52,854 nt of DNA from JAIOSM01 sp964593725 (GTDB taxonomy: Bacteria > Desulfobacterota > Desulfobacteria > Desulfobacterales > Desulfobacteraceae), in contig CAZQJS010000016.1 of assembly GCA_964593725.1 (NCBI GenBank), forward strand, positions 1-52,854. Reading direction: 5' to 3'. The notes below the pieces were generated by a model. That model was given only the letters and a program-made list of their open reading frames with translations, was not told the origin of the DNA and ran no database searches. Shown in pieces: positions 44,666 through 52,062 of this stretch; within the stretch, counting starts at the first letter, position 1, and every line of letters begins with the position of its first letter. The position numbers and the translations under genes were made by a program.

Positions 44666-44694
44666 AAATGTACCTTTTAATTAAACAAATAAAT

Positions 44695-44723
44695 CGTGTA
44701 CCAAATTTGTTTTTCCAAGTCAA
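44695..44723 (-). promoter_or_regulatory. Candidate internal promoter before receiver and Mrp genes
   Basis: On the minus strand TTGACT (44718-44723) is followed after exactly 17 bases by TACACG (44695-44700), about 30 bp before the receiver start codon. The 99-bp gap here is the largest inside the cluster, so a second transcription start for receiver plus Mrp genes is plausible. The -10 match is weak. Confidence 0.35.
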
Positions 44724-44764
44724 TAAAAAACAGCAGGAAAGTATTTAAAAAAGTTCTCTATTGC

Positions 44765-45658
44765 TTACTCTTCCGGCTTCTGCTTGCCACTTGCAGGGAT
44801 GATCATGCACGGAAAGATAGATTTTTCAGCAATGGTTCGTGTTGTGCTTCCCATCCATCTTTCCACAATGGAAAACTTGCTGGAAGAGCCTAAAATAATA
44901 AGGGATGCCTGGTACTCTTTGGCTGCTTTTATTATCTCTTTTTCAGGGTCTCCCACATAGACATGGGCCCTTGTGTTAATCCCATGGTTTTCAAAGGTCT
45001 CACACAGATTATCAAGCTTTTCCCTCTCTTCTTTTCTGATTTTCTGCACAAGATGTGTGGATTTGCTCTTTAACCTGTCATCATCCGTGACATGCATGAC
45101 ATTTAATTTTTCAATAAGTTCCTTAAGATCATAAATATATTCTGCGGCTTTTTTGCTGGAATCAGACCAGTTTGTTGCAAGCAGCGGTCTTGAAAATATT
45201 TTCTCAGGCACAATATTGTCTTCGTTTATATGTTTGAATACCAGGACGGGAATATGTATTCTTCTTATGAGTTCTGTTACATCAGAATGTGAGTACAGGT
45301 GCTCCAGAGGGCCCTTGTGGGAACGTCCTATAACGATCAGATCCGGTTTTTCAAGTTCAATGGTCTTAATTATTTCAGGTATCAGTGATCCCACATTAAT
45401 ATGAGCACCAACTTCCAGGCCGAGCTCAAAAAGGCTCTCTGCCCAGTCAATAAAGCGGATGTTAGCAGTCTCCTTTAATTTTACTTCCTCCTCCTTGATA
45501 TATCCTGCCCCCCTGTGCATGGAAACCTTTTCCTTTTCAATGACATTTAAAAAAACAACATGTTCAAGGGATGCATTTGTTAAATTGAGCAGAGAGTTTA
45601 ATGAATTAAAACAGAGATCCTCAAATTTGGTTACAAAAAGAAGCTTTTTGATTTTCAT
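44765..45658 (-). CDS. Universal stress protein with two Usp domains
   Basis: This 297-aa protein is a tandem UspA. The N-terminal domain opens KIKKLLFVTKFEDLC and ends with IVIGRSHKGPLEHLYSHS and HIPVLVFKH. The C-terminal domain has SRPLLATNWSDSSKKAAEY and ends with IILGSSSKFSIVERWMGST plus IFPCMIIP. The GxxGxnG(S/T) ATP-binding pattern is recognisable in both. Such proteins bind ATP and are often linked to ion-transport control. It lies between two receiver genes. Confidence 0.9.
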   Translation of the reverse strand: MKIKKLLFVTKFEDLCFNSLNSLLNLTNASLEHVVFLNVIEKEKVSMHRGAGYIKEEEVKLKETANIRFIDWAESLFELGLEVGAHINVGSLIPEIIKTIELEKPDLIVIGRSHKGPLEHLYSHSDVTELIRRIHIPVLVFKHINEDNIVPEKIFSRPLLATNWSDSSKKAAEYIYDLKELIEKLNVMHVTDDDRLKSKSTHLVQKIRKEEREKLDNLCETFENHGINTRAHVYVGDPEKEIIKAAKEYQASLIILGSSSKFSIVERWMGSTTRTIAEKSIFPCMIIPASGKQKPEE

Positions 45659-45693
45659 AAGATAAATCCTTTTATAATCAAAATGACATTAAA

Positions 45694-46086
45694 TTATTTT
45701 AAACTTTTCTCGATTGCATTTATCAATTCATCCGGTTCCACAGGTTTCTCAAGGTAGCACTCAGGTTCAGGCACCTTTTCTCCCTTGAATTCAGAAAGTG
45801 TTTTTTGAGAACGCAGAAATGATTTCAATGCAATCCCTGTAAGCATTATAACAGGTATATTTTTAAATGAAACCTCGGTTTTCAATTTCCGGTAAAGACG
45901 GATACCACTTCCCCGGGGCATCAGGACATCAAGGGTTATCAGGTCAGGTTTTTCTTCTTTAACCTTTTGTAAACCCTCCACCCCATCGTGAGCAACTATG
46001 GGAATGTAGTTGTTTTCTTCAAGAACAGTTACAATAAATGTTCTCACATCAGGATCATCATCAACCACAAGCACCTTCTTACTCAT
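45694..46086 (-). CDS. CheY-like response regulator, 130 aa
   Basis: This is a single receiver domain: acidic pocket in VVDDDPDV, phospho-Asp in LITLDVLMPRGSGIRL (near D52), Thr in VIMLTGIAL and Lys in YLEKPVEPDEL. A ~15-residue insertion (SQKTLSEFKGEKVPEPE) before the last Lys distinguishes it. Its gene lies 12 bp after the response-regulator/kinase hybrid, so it is the nearest phospho-acceptor. Confidence 0.9.
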   Translation of the reverse strand: MSKKVLVVDDDPDVRTFIVTVLEENNYIPIVAHDGVEGLQKVKEEKPDLITLDVLMPRGSGIRLYRKLKTEVSFKNIPVIMLTGIALKSFLRSQKTLSEFKGEKVPEPECYLEKPVEPDELINAIEKSLK

Positions 46087-46098
46087 GATAAATCCTCC

Positions 46099-47637
46099 TT
46101 AAGTCAATTGGTTTTGCCTGGTTTCGGTTGTACCACAGGGCAGTTTAATAGTAAAACAGGTTCCCTTTCCAAGGTTAGTTCTGGCACTTATTGTACCCCT
46201 ATGCTCTTCTATTAGTTTTTTTGTTAAAAGTAAACCAAGGCCTGTGCCTTTTCCTCCCTTGGTACTGAAAAAAGAGGTGAAGAGTTTTTTCTGAGTTTCT
46301 TTATTCATGCCGCTTCCATTATCTTTAACATCAACACAGAACATATTGTCCCGGTCAAGGTAAGTTTTTATTAATATTTTAAAATCCTTGTCAGTGTCAG
46401 GGTCGTCAATGCAGGCATCCATGGCATTTGTGACTAAGTTCAGCAGGGAGCGGTGAATGGTCTGGGTGTCCATGACAGCTTCTGTGATGCCAGGGTCAAG
46501 TTCCTGAATTATCTGAATATTGTTTGCCTTTGCAGTATCTTTGATAAGATCCGCAACCTCTGAGACAATATCATTGGGAGAGCACACTTCATATTCAGGC
46601 TCCCTCTCTTTGGAAAAGGAGATCAGGTCCTGGACAAGGTCAGATACACGCCGGATATTATTTTTTATGGTGCTCCATCCTGCTATCAGTTTATCGGTTT
46701 TATTCTTTTTAATGCCGACATCCACAACATAGCTTCCACCTTTAAGTCCAATAAGAATATTTTTTATATAGTGGGCAAGGCCGCTCACAGTCTGACCGAC
46801 AGCAGCAAGTTTTTCCGATTGCACAAGCTCTTTTTCAAGCCTTTTAATGTCAGTTAAGTCCTGGAAAAATGCCACGCTGCCAATCATTTTTTCATTTTTA
46901 TAAAGTATTCTGCCGGAAAATTTAATGGGTATGCTTCTGTTGTCTCGGGAAAGAAATGTTGTCTCCTGCCACTCAAAATTCTGATCCTGTTCCTCCTTTG
47001 CAGCCTGTTTAAAGGTCTTTACAATGTCAGCAGGATAGACTGCATCAATACTTGTTTTGTTGACAATGTCAGAGTGTCTGCATCCAAAGATTTTTTCTGC
47101 AGCAGGGTTGCATATTACAAATTTCCACTCCCTGTCTGTTGCTGCTATGCCATCGTTGGAACTTCTGATCAGAAGCTTTTGAAAATTTGCCCTTCTTTTT
47201 ATCTCCTGGGTTGCCTCTTCAATCTTATCCTCAAGGTTTCCTGTGTATTCGTTGAGCTTGCTCCTCATGTATATTTTTGCTTCTGCCCTCTTAAGGGCCA
47301 CTGCAAGGGCTTCATCCCTGACCGGTTTATTTATGAAATCAGAAGCACCCCTCTGGAGTGCTGCAATGGTTGAATCAATATCTCCATGCCCTGTGATGAT
47401 GATAACTTCGGATTCAGTATCTATCATCTTGATCTGTCTTAAGACTTCGAGTCCATCCATTTCAGGCATTTTTATGTCTGTTAATACTATATCAGGCTGT
47501 TCTTTTTTAAAAACCTCAATTCCCTGCCTGCCATTGTATGCAGTTACAATGTCATACCCATCAGCTTTTAATGACATAGAGAGGAATTTGACAATACTCT
47601 CTTCATCATCAATAATTAATATTTTTTTCCCCGGCAT
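46099..47637 (-). CDS. Receiver-PAS-histidine kinase hybrid
   Basis: This 512-aa protein starts with a receiver (LIIDDEESI, IVLTDIKMPEMDGLEVL, FINKPVRDEAL), continues with a coiled segment, a PAS domain (~residues 160-265) and a kinase core. The phospho-accepting His is H289 in SGLAHYIKNILIGLKGG, a less common H-box. The ATPase has NLVTNAMDAC, VDVKDNGSGM and GTGLGLLLTKKL. No membrane helix, so it is cytoplasmic and may be switched by an upstream kinase. It lies 12 bp after the next kinase gene. Confidence 0.9.
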   Translation of the reverse strand: MPGKKILIIDDEESIVKFLSMSLKADGYDIVTAYNGRQGIEVFKKEQPDIVLTDIKMPEMDGLEVLRQIKMIDTESEVIIITGHGDIDSTIAALQRGASDFINKPVRDEALAVALKRAEAKIYMRSKLNEYTGNLEDKIEEATQEIKRRANFQKLLIRSSNDGIAATDREWKFVICNPAAEKIFGCRHSDIVNKTSIDAVYPADIVKTFKQAAKEEQDQNFEWQETTFLSRDNRSIPIKFSGRILYKNEKMIGSVAFFQDLTDIKRLEKELVQSEKLAAVGQTVSGLAHYIKNILIGLKGGSYVVDVGIKKNKTDKLIAGWSTIKNNIRRVSDLVQDLISFSKEREPEYEVCSPNDIVSEVADLIKDTAKANNIQIIQELDPGITEAVMDTQTIHRSLLNLVTNAMDACIDDPDTDKDFKILIKTYLDRDNMFCVDVKDNGSGMNKETQKKLFTSFFSTKGGKGTGLGLLLTKKLIEEHRGTISARTNLGKGTCFTIKLPCGTTETRQNQLT

Positions 47638-47649
47638 ATATTTTAATCC

Positions 47650-49704
47650 CTAGGTAATGGCCGGAAACCTTATTGTGAATTCAGCACCTTTACCCTTGCT
47701 GCTCTCAATGTCAATGGTTCCGCCATAATCGTTAATAATTCCATAGCTTATGCTTGTGCCAAGGCCTGTGCCCTTGCCAGGCTCCTTTGTTGTAAAAAAT
47801 GGTTCAAACAGCTTGTTTTTAACCTCATCAGACATGCCGGTGCCGGTATCTGAAACCTTTACAACAATTTCATCACCTTCAGTAAATGACCGGATTGTCA
47901 GAAGCTTTTTAACATGTTTATCTTTTGATTTTTCTGCTTTTTCATCCATTGAGTCAATGGCATTGGTTACAAGGTTGATAAAAACCTGTTCAAGCCGGTT
48001 ATGTTCAGCCACAATATCAGGTATGTCAGGATCAAGGTTAAGATCCACCTCAATCTGGTGTACAGAGAGCTGGTGGCCGAGAACTTTAAAAACATCGCTT
48101 ATGGGTTCATTGATTGATATTTTTTTCATATTACGTTCCGACTGCCTTGCAAAATCCCTTACATGCTTGATTACATCGGCAGCCCTTGCAACATTATCAA
48201 TGATGTCACGTGCCATATCTGTGAGGTCTTCATCGGATATCTTCTGCCCTTTTCTTATCATCTTAATTATGAGGTCCGAGCATATCTGGATCACATTCAG
48301 GGGCTGGTTGATCTCGTGGGCCATGCCAGCTGCCATGGTACCCAGAGTGGCCATTTTACCAGCCTGGATCAGCTGGGTCTCTTTCTCAATATTTTCAGTG
48401 ATATCAGTGGCTGATGCAACAAGTGCGTCCCTGTCATTGTATTCTGTATGGCATACCTTTACATTAACATACATATGGGCCCTGTTTTTTTTAAAATGTT
48501 TCTTTTTGCTAAAGAGTATGGAATCACTTTTAGACAGGTTTTTAAGACCCTGGGCAATTGAAATATCATTTTTATCACCTATTTCAAGGAAGGATTTTCC
48601 AAGGAGCTCTTCTTTTGTGTAACCATATTCGTCAATAACCCTGTGGTTCATATCAAGTATCTCAAAATTTTTGCAGTCAATGATGAATATCGGGTTTGGA
48701 TTATTATTAAAAAGGGATCTGTATTTTTCTTCTGATCTGCGGCATTGTTCATGAAGTTTAAAAAGTTTTCTGTCCTTAATCTCTTTTTCTTCCTGCATCT
48801 TTACATCTTCTGTCTCATCAAGCAGGGTCTCAATGGCGCCTACAATTGTTCCATCTGAGGTTTTAATGGGTGCCGCAGTAAAAAAGAACCATTTCCCGTC
48901 CCGGCCAAGGTTTGGGAAATACTCTTCTGCTTCATAGGCACCTTCAATCAATGTTGATTTGCGCCAGGAGTTGCCATAGTAGTGGGTAACCTCTTCCTCC
49001 TTCATATCACCCACAATTACATCGGCCATGGTGGGTCTTTTCTTTGACCTGAACGGAGTCCATTGCAGGTTGGTTCCAACGATCTTATCTGCAGCATATC
49101 CTGTGATTTTTTCAAGAGCCCTGTTCCAGTGGGTAACAATGTGTTCCTTATTAATTACAAAGGTTGGAATCATACTTCCCTGGATAATCTGGGAAAGGGC
49201 TTTTTCACTTTCAGCAAGTTCCTTTTCCTCTGCCAGGAAGTGCCGTGCTTTCTGGTTGATGATTCTGGTTATTGATGAGGAATAGCCATTAAATATATCC
49301 CTGATATCATTGGGCGCATTATATTGTTCAAGCTGCTTTTCAGCTTCAAGTCTTTTATCCTCTATCTGCACAAGGCAGAAGAAAAATAAGGACTCAAAAT
49401 AGTTTAACAATCGTGCTTTTTCAGGTTTTAAGCCCTCAATTAATTTTGAAAGCCCATCATTTTTTGTGAGCTTAAGAATTAAGTTAAGGCCTTTAAATTT
49501 GAAAATATCCTGATAATCCCTGGTTATAAAGATGCCCTTTTTTTTTGCAAATTTAACTCCCTGGGTCTTTTCTGAGTCCACAACTGACAGGATTTCAATA
49601 TTGTATTTTTGAAAATTTTTCCCCAGCAGCACCTGCAGCATGGATTTGCATACTGATTCTCCTCCGATTATGGCAATTTTTAGATTATCAAATTCTATTT
49701 TCAT
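47650..49704 (-). CDS. PAS histidine kinase with N-terminal Rossmann-like domain
   Basis: This 684-aa soluble kinase begins with KIAIIGGESVCKSML and a following ILSVVDSEKTQGVKFAKKKG, the layout of a NAD(P)-binding Rossmann fold as in homoserine dehydrogenase-like domains. A helical linker (to ~170) leads to two PAS domains (~175-300 and ~325-440). The kinase core has H463 in GMAHEINQPLNVIQ, N-box NLVTNAIDSM, DTGTGM and GTGLGTSISYG. No membrane helix is seen. It follows the NhaD gene by 14 bp. The Rossmann-kinase fusion suggests sensing a nucleotide or redox state, by inference. Confidence 0.88.
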   Translation of the reverse strand: MKIEFDNLKIAIIGGESVCKSMLQVLLGKNFQKYNIEILSVVDSEKTQGVKFAKKKGIFITRDYQDIFKFKGLNLILKLTKNDGLSKLIEGLKPEKARLLNYFESLFFFCLVQIEDKRLEAEKQLEQYNAPNDIRDIFNGYSSSITRIINQKARHFLAEEKELAESEKALSQIIQGSMIPTFVINKEHIVTHWNRALEKITGYAADKIVGTNLQWTPFRSKKRPTMADVIVGDMKEEEVTHYYGNSWRKSTLIEGAYEAEEYFPNLGRDGKWFFFTAAPIKTSDGTIVGAIETLLDETEDVKMQEEKEIKDRKLFKLHEQCRRSEEKYRSLFNNNPNPIFIIDCKNFEILDMNHRVIDEYGYTKEELLGKSFLEIGDKNDISIAQGLKNLSKSDSILFSKKKHFKKNRAHMYVNVKVCHTEYNDRDALVASATDITENIEKETQLIQAGKMATLGTMAAGMAHEINQPLNVIQICSDLIIKMIRKGQKISDEDLTDMARDIIDNVARAADVIKHVRDFARQSERNMKKISINEPISDVFKVLGHQLSVHQIEVDLNLDPDIPDIVAEHNRLEQVFINLVTNAIDSMDEKAEKSKDKHVKKLLTIRSFTEGDEIVVKVSDTGTGMSDEVKNKLFEPFFTTKEPGKGTGLGTSISYGIINDYGGTIDIESSKGKGAEFTIRFPAIT

Positions 49705-49718
49705 ATTTTCATCAAATT

Positions 49719-51260
49719 TTATCTAAAGAAAATCAGTGTTATAATTATAAATGTAGGAATCAGAACAACCAGGGAATATTTCAGAATATATCCGAAAAAA
49801 CTCGGCATTGGCGTTCCAGTTTCTTCTGCAATGGACTTTACCATGAAATTGGGTGCATTGCCTATGTAGCTGCACGCACCGAAAAATACAGCTCCTGTGG
49901 AGATTGCCTTGAGATATATGGCATTTTCCGCAAGCAGCATGGGAACAGCGTTTGCTTCTGTGATTCCTGCATAAAAACTTCCAAGGGCAGTATTGAAAAA
50001 AGTCAGGTATGTGGGCGCATTGTCAAGAAAGGCTGAAAGCATGCCTGTGATCCAGAAATAGTGGTAGGGCTCTTTTACAGCTTCAATAAGGAATGCAAAA
50101 CTACCCTTTGAACCGGCCTTGAGGAGCAGCAGGCAGGGGATCATTGTGATGAATATTCCAATGAAAAGATAGGCAACCTCAACAATGGGAAACCAGGAGA
50201 ATTCATTCTCCTCACGCACCTGCCTGGGAGTTGCAACAAGGGAGAGTATCCCCATGAGAATAAGAAAGAAATCACGTGACCAGTCCTGCAGTGCCCTGTG
50301 TACTCCAAGGGTGTTAATACTGGCAAGATCAAAAATACCGCTTATAAGGACAGCTGCTATGATACCGCCAAGGAAAATAAAATTATATTTACCCACAAGC
50401 CTCAGGGGTTCTTTGGTTTCATTCTCAGGAGGTTTTGGGTTCTCTTTTTTATAAAAATATGTGTCAAGGATGAAATATATTGTAAGAATTATTGCCACGC
50501 TTATAAGCATGTGAGGCAGTATCTTCAATGTCCAGAAGAATGGGACTCCATGGAGAAAACCCAGAAAAAGGGGAGGATCACCAAGAGGAGTCAATGAACC
50601 GCCGATGTTGGCAACAAGAAAAATAAAAAAAACAACCATGAAAGTCCTGTTTTTTCGATAATTGTTTGCCCGGAGAAAGGGTCTGATCATCAGCATTGCA
50701 GCTCCGGTTGTTCCCATCCATGAGGCAAGGATGGTTCCAATGAGTATCATTATAGTATTAATAATTGGTGTCCCCCGAAGAGAGCCCTTGAGGAGTATAC
50801 CGCCGGACACTGTGTAAAGTGCCCACAAAAGTATTATAAAGGGGACATAATCTGCAAGAATAATATGGAGAATCTGATGGGCAGCTTCTCCCTTATAAAC
50901 AAATAAAAATGGAAGAGCCATGGAAGCAGCCCAGAATGCTGAAATTTTGCCGAAATTGTTGTGCCATAGATGGTCTGCAAAAAGTGGCAGAAATGCAATG
51001 GATAGCAGCATGCATGCAAATGGGATACAGCTCCAGAGGGGCAGTAGTTCCCCAAGGTTTTTGTGATGCAGGGAAACCTTGTCTCCGTGATCAGTGCTGT
51101 CCTGGTCATGCTGCTGTACAGTTGCAGAGTGTCCTGTTTTATTATCTGTTTGAATCCCGGCAGCATTATCCTGGATGGTGCCGCTGGAGGCTGCAACAGA
51201 GACCGGAGATATGAACAGTATTAGTAAAAGAAATATAAGTGCAGGCTTTTCTAATTTCAT
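49719..51260 (-). CDS. nhaD: Na+/H+ antiporter, NhaD family
   Basis: This 513-aa protein is a NhaD-type sodium/proton antiporter of the ion-transporter superfamily (ArsB/NhaD). A signal-like helix and an exported His/Asp-rich loop (residues ~25-65) come first, then about twelve helices. Family blocks are present: NIGGSLTPLGDPPLFLGFL and LDNAPTYLTFFNTALGSFY, plus SYIGNAPNFMVKSIA at the end. It exports Na+ in exchange for protons at alkaline pH in characterised relatives. It is the first gene of the 16-kb minus-strand cluster. Confidence 0.92.
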   Translation of the reverse strand: MKLEKPALIFLLLILFISPVSVAASSGTIQDNAAGIQTDNKTGHSATVQQHDQDSTDHGDKVSLHHKNLGELLPLWSCIPFACMLLSIAFLPLFADHLWHNNFGKISAFWAASMALPFLFVYKGEAAHQILHIILADYVPFIILLWALYTVSGGILLKGSLRGTPIINTIMILIGTILASWMGTTGAAMLMIRPFLRANNYRKNRTFMVVFFIFLVANIGGSLTPLGDPPLFLGFLHGVPFFWTLKILPHMLISVAIILTIYFILDTYFYKKENPKPPENETKEPLRLVGKYNFIFLGGIIAAVLISGIFDLASINTLGVHRALQDWSRDFFLILMGILSLVATPRQVREENEFSWFPIVEVAYLFIGIFITMIPCLLLLKAGSKGSFAFLIEAVKEPYHYFWITGMLSAFLDNAPTYLTFFNTALGSFYAGITEANAVPMLLAENAIYLKAISTGAVFFGACSYIGNAPNFMVKSIAEETGTPMPSFFGYILKYSLVVLIPTFIIITLIFFR

Positions 51261-51472
51261 TAATCTGTTACCTCCATTATGTTAAAGTGTTTTTCAGATA
51301 TCTTTACAAAAGACTCTTTAACCATTGCTTTAATTCCTGAGGCAGACTTATTAAATGCGCATCAATCCATCCATTGTAAAAATAAATGTCAGTTTTGAGA
51401 AATTTTTCATATTCTTAATTTTGTAATCAATTTATGATGGAAAGTCAAGATACAAAAATAAATAGGGGAAAC
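51261..51472. other. Upstream region of the nhaD cluster, 212 bp
   Basis: This AT-rich stretch between nhaD and tRNA-Pro should hold the main promoter of the cluster. A GGAGGT ribosome site precedes nhaD. I found no clear promoter hexamers, hairpin or riboswitch. A 28-codon open stretch on the minus strand lacks a proper start and is not called. Confidence 0.4.
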
Positions 51473-51549
51473 TGGTCGGAGCGAGAGGATTTGAACCTCC
51501 GACCCCTTGCACCCCATGCAAGTGCGCTACCAGGCTGCGCTACGCTCCG
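51473..51549 (-). tRNA. tRNA-Pro (GGG)
   Basis: On the minus strand the acceptor stem CGGAGCG pairs with CGCTCCG, followed by discriminator A and an encoded CCA. The D arm is AGCGCAGCCTGGTAGCGC. The anticodon stem CTTGC/GCAAG encloses the loop ATGGGGT with anticodon GGG at 51513-51515, and the T arm is CGGAGGTTCAAATCCTC. The 77-base length includes CCA. Anticodon GGG reads CCC/CCU proline codons. Confidence 0.97.
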
Positions 51550-51622
51550 ATCTGTCTGGAAACTACCTTGTTAAAACAAAGAGAGTAAATATCATTTTAT
51601 GGGAAAAGTGTCAAGGAGGATA

Positions 51623-51631
51623 TTATTTAAT
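51623..51631 (+). repeat. Target-site duplication, left copy
   Basis: TTATTTAAT, identical to 51913-51921, directly abuts the left end of the IS derivative. Confidence 0.75.
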
Positions 51632-51808
51632 CAGCAATTCCCGATTTGAACTCAATAAAAAATTTTCTTTTGTATCTCCTGATAATTCCTGTCTTTTTTG
51701 ATGCTCAGGAGTTGTAGATTTTTCAGATCCGTTTAAAGGTATCTGGTTGATCCACTCATATACGTATCTTTTTTCTTTCAACCCTTTAACCTCATATTCC
51801 TTGTAATA
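51632..51808 (-). pseudogene. Transposase fragment inside the IS derivative
   Basis: A 61-codon open stretch on the minus strand (ending at TAA 51623-51625 in the flank) contains KGLKEKRYVYEWINQIPLNG, which fits the YxWVNxVPLN region of IS4-like transposases that follows the PGDHK block. The remaining 30 residues are not recognisable and run through the terminal repeat. An in-frame TGA (51809-51811) stands just before it. I first considered a nucleotide-cyclase tail; the transposase match and the flanking repeats are more convincing. Confidence 0.55.
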
Positions 51809-51863
51809 TCAAGTACTTAAACTATATCTGGAAAATTGTATGCGAAAAAGAAATTTAATTATC

Positions 51864-51912
51864 AGCTGAGAACCTTATCAATACTTTTAAAAATAACCAC
51901 CGAGAATTGTTG
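51864..51912. repeat. IS-end repeat, copy 2
   Basis: This 49-bp segment matches 328-377 with three mismatches and one A fewer. It is the outer end of the IS derivative and has the same orientation as copy 1. Confidence 0.85.
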
Positions 51913-51921
51913 TTATTTAAT
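51913..51921 (+). repeat. Target-site duplication, right copy
   Basis: TTATTTAAT, identical to 51623-51631, directly follows the right end of the IS derivative. Confidence 0.75.
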
Positions 51922-52062
51922 TATAAGCAGATATTTGATGATTCTCCTGACAGATATTGTCATTGATTTATTAAAAGATAAATAATTGTTATTGACATCT
52001 TTGTTTTTTAAAGGCAGGTTTTAAAATAGCATAACCGGGTAAGGGTCACTTTTGGAGGCTGT

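Larger units (their letters stand above)
51632..51912 (-). mobile_element. 281-bp internally deleted IS (MITE-like)
   Basis: The element is bounded by imperfect terminal inverted repeats, CAGCAATTCCCGAT on the left and (reverse complement of the right end) CAACAATTCTCGGT, 11 of 14 matching, and by 9-bp direct repeats TTATTTAAT on both sides. Inside, on the minus strand, is a short open stretch resembling a late part of an IS4-type transposase. Its right 49 bp match the IS end at 328-377. It is far too short to encode a transposase and would have been moved, if at all, by one supplied in trans. Confidence 0.75.
51551..52062. other. Gene-free 512-bp stretch with IS derivative
   Basis: Between tRNA-Pro and the DUF3108 gene, the only definable content is the 281-bp IS derivative (51632-51912) with its target-site duplications. 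The flanks are AT-rich. A GGAGG at 51616-51620 is not followed by a start codon. A GGAGGC ribosome site (52053-52058) precedes the DUF3108 ATG; a TTGACA occurs at 51992-51997 but without a good -10 at normal distance. Confidence 0.6.

Noticed and set aside
51263..51380. Open stretch on the minus strand upstream of nhaD with a protein-like GWIDAHLISLPQELKQWL segment
   Set aside because: It has no start codon with a ribosome site and is only about 28 codons; it could be a decayed fragment but cannot be assigned.
51473..51549. tRNA-Pro as the attachment site of an integrated island
   Set aside because: No second copy of the tRNA 3' end and no integrase were found in the window.
51623..51808. 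Interpretation of the minus-strand fragment as the tail of a class III nucleotide cyclase
   Set aside because: The LKGLKEKRYVYEW string is reminiscent of a cyclase tail, but YEWINQIPLN fits IS4-type transposases better and the fragment lies inside an element with terminal repeats and a target duplication.
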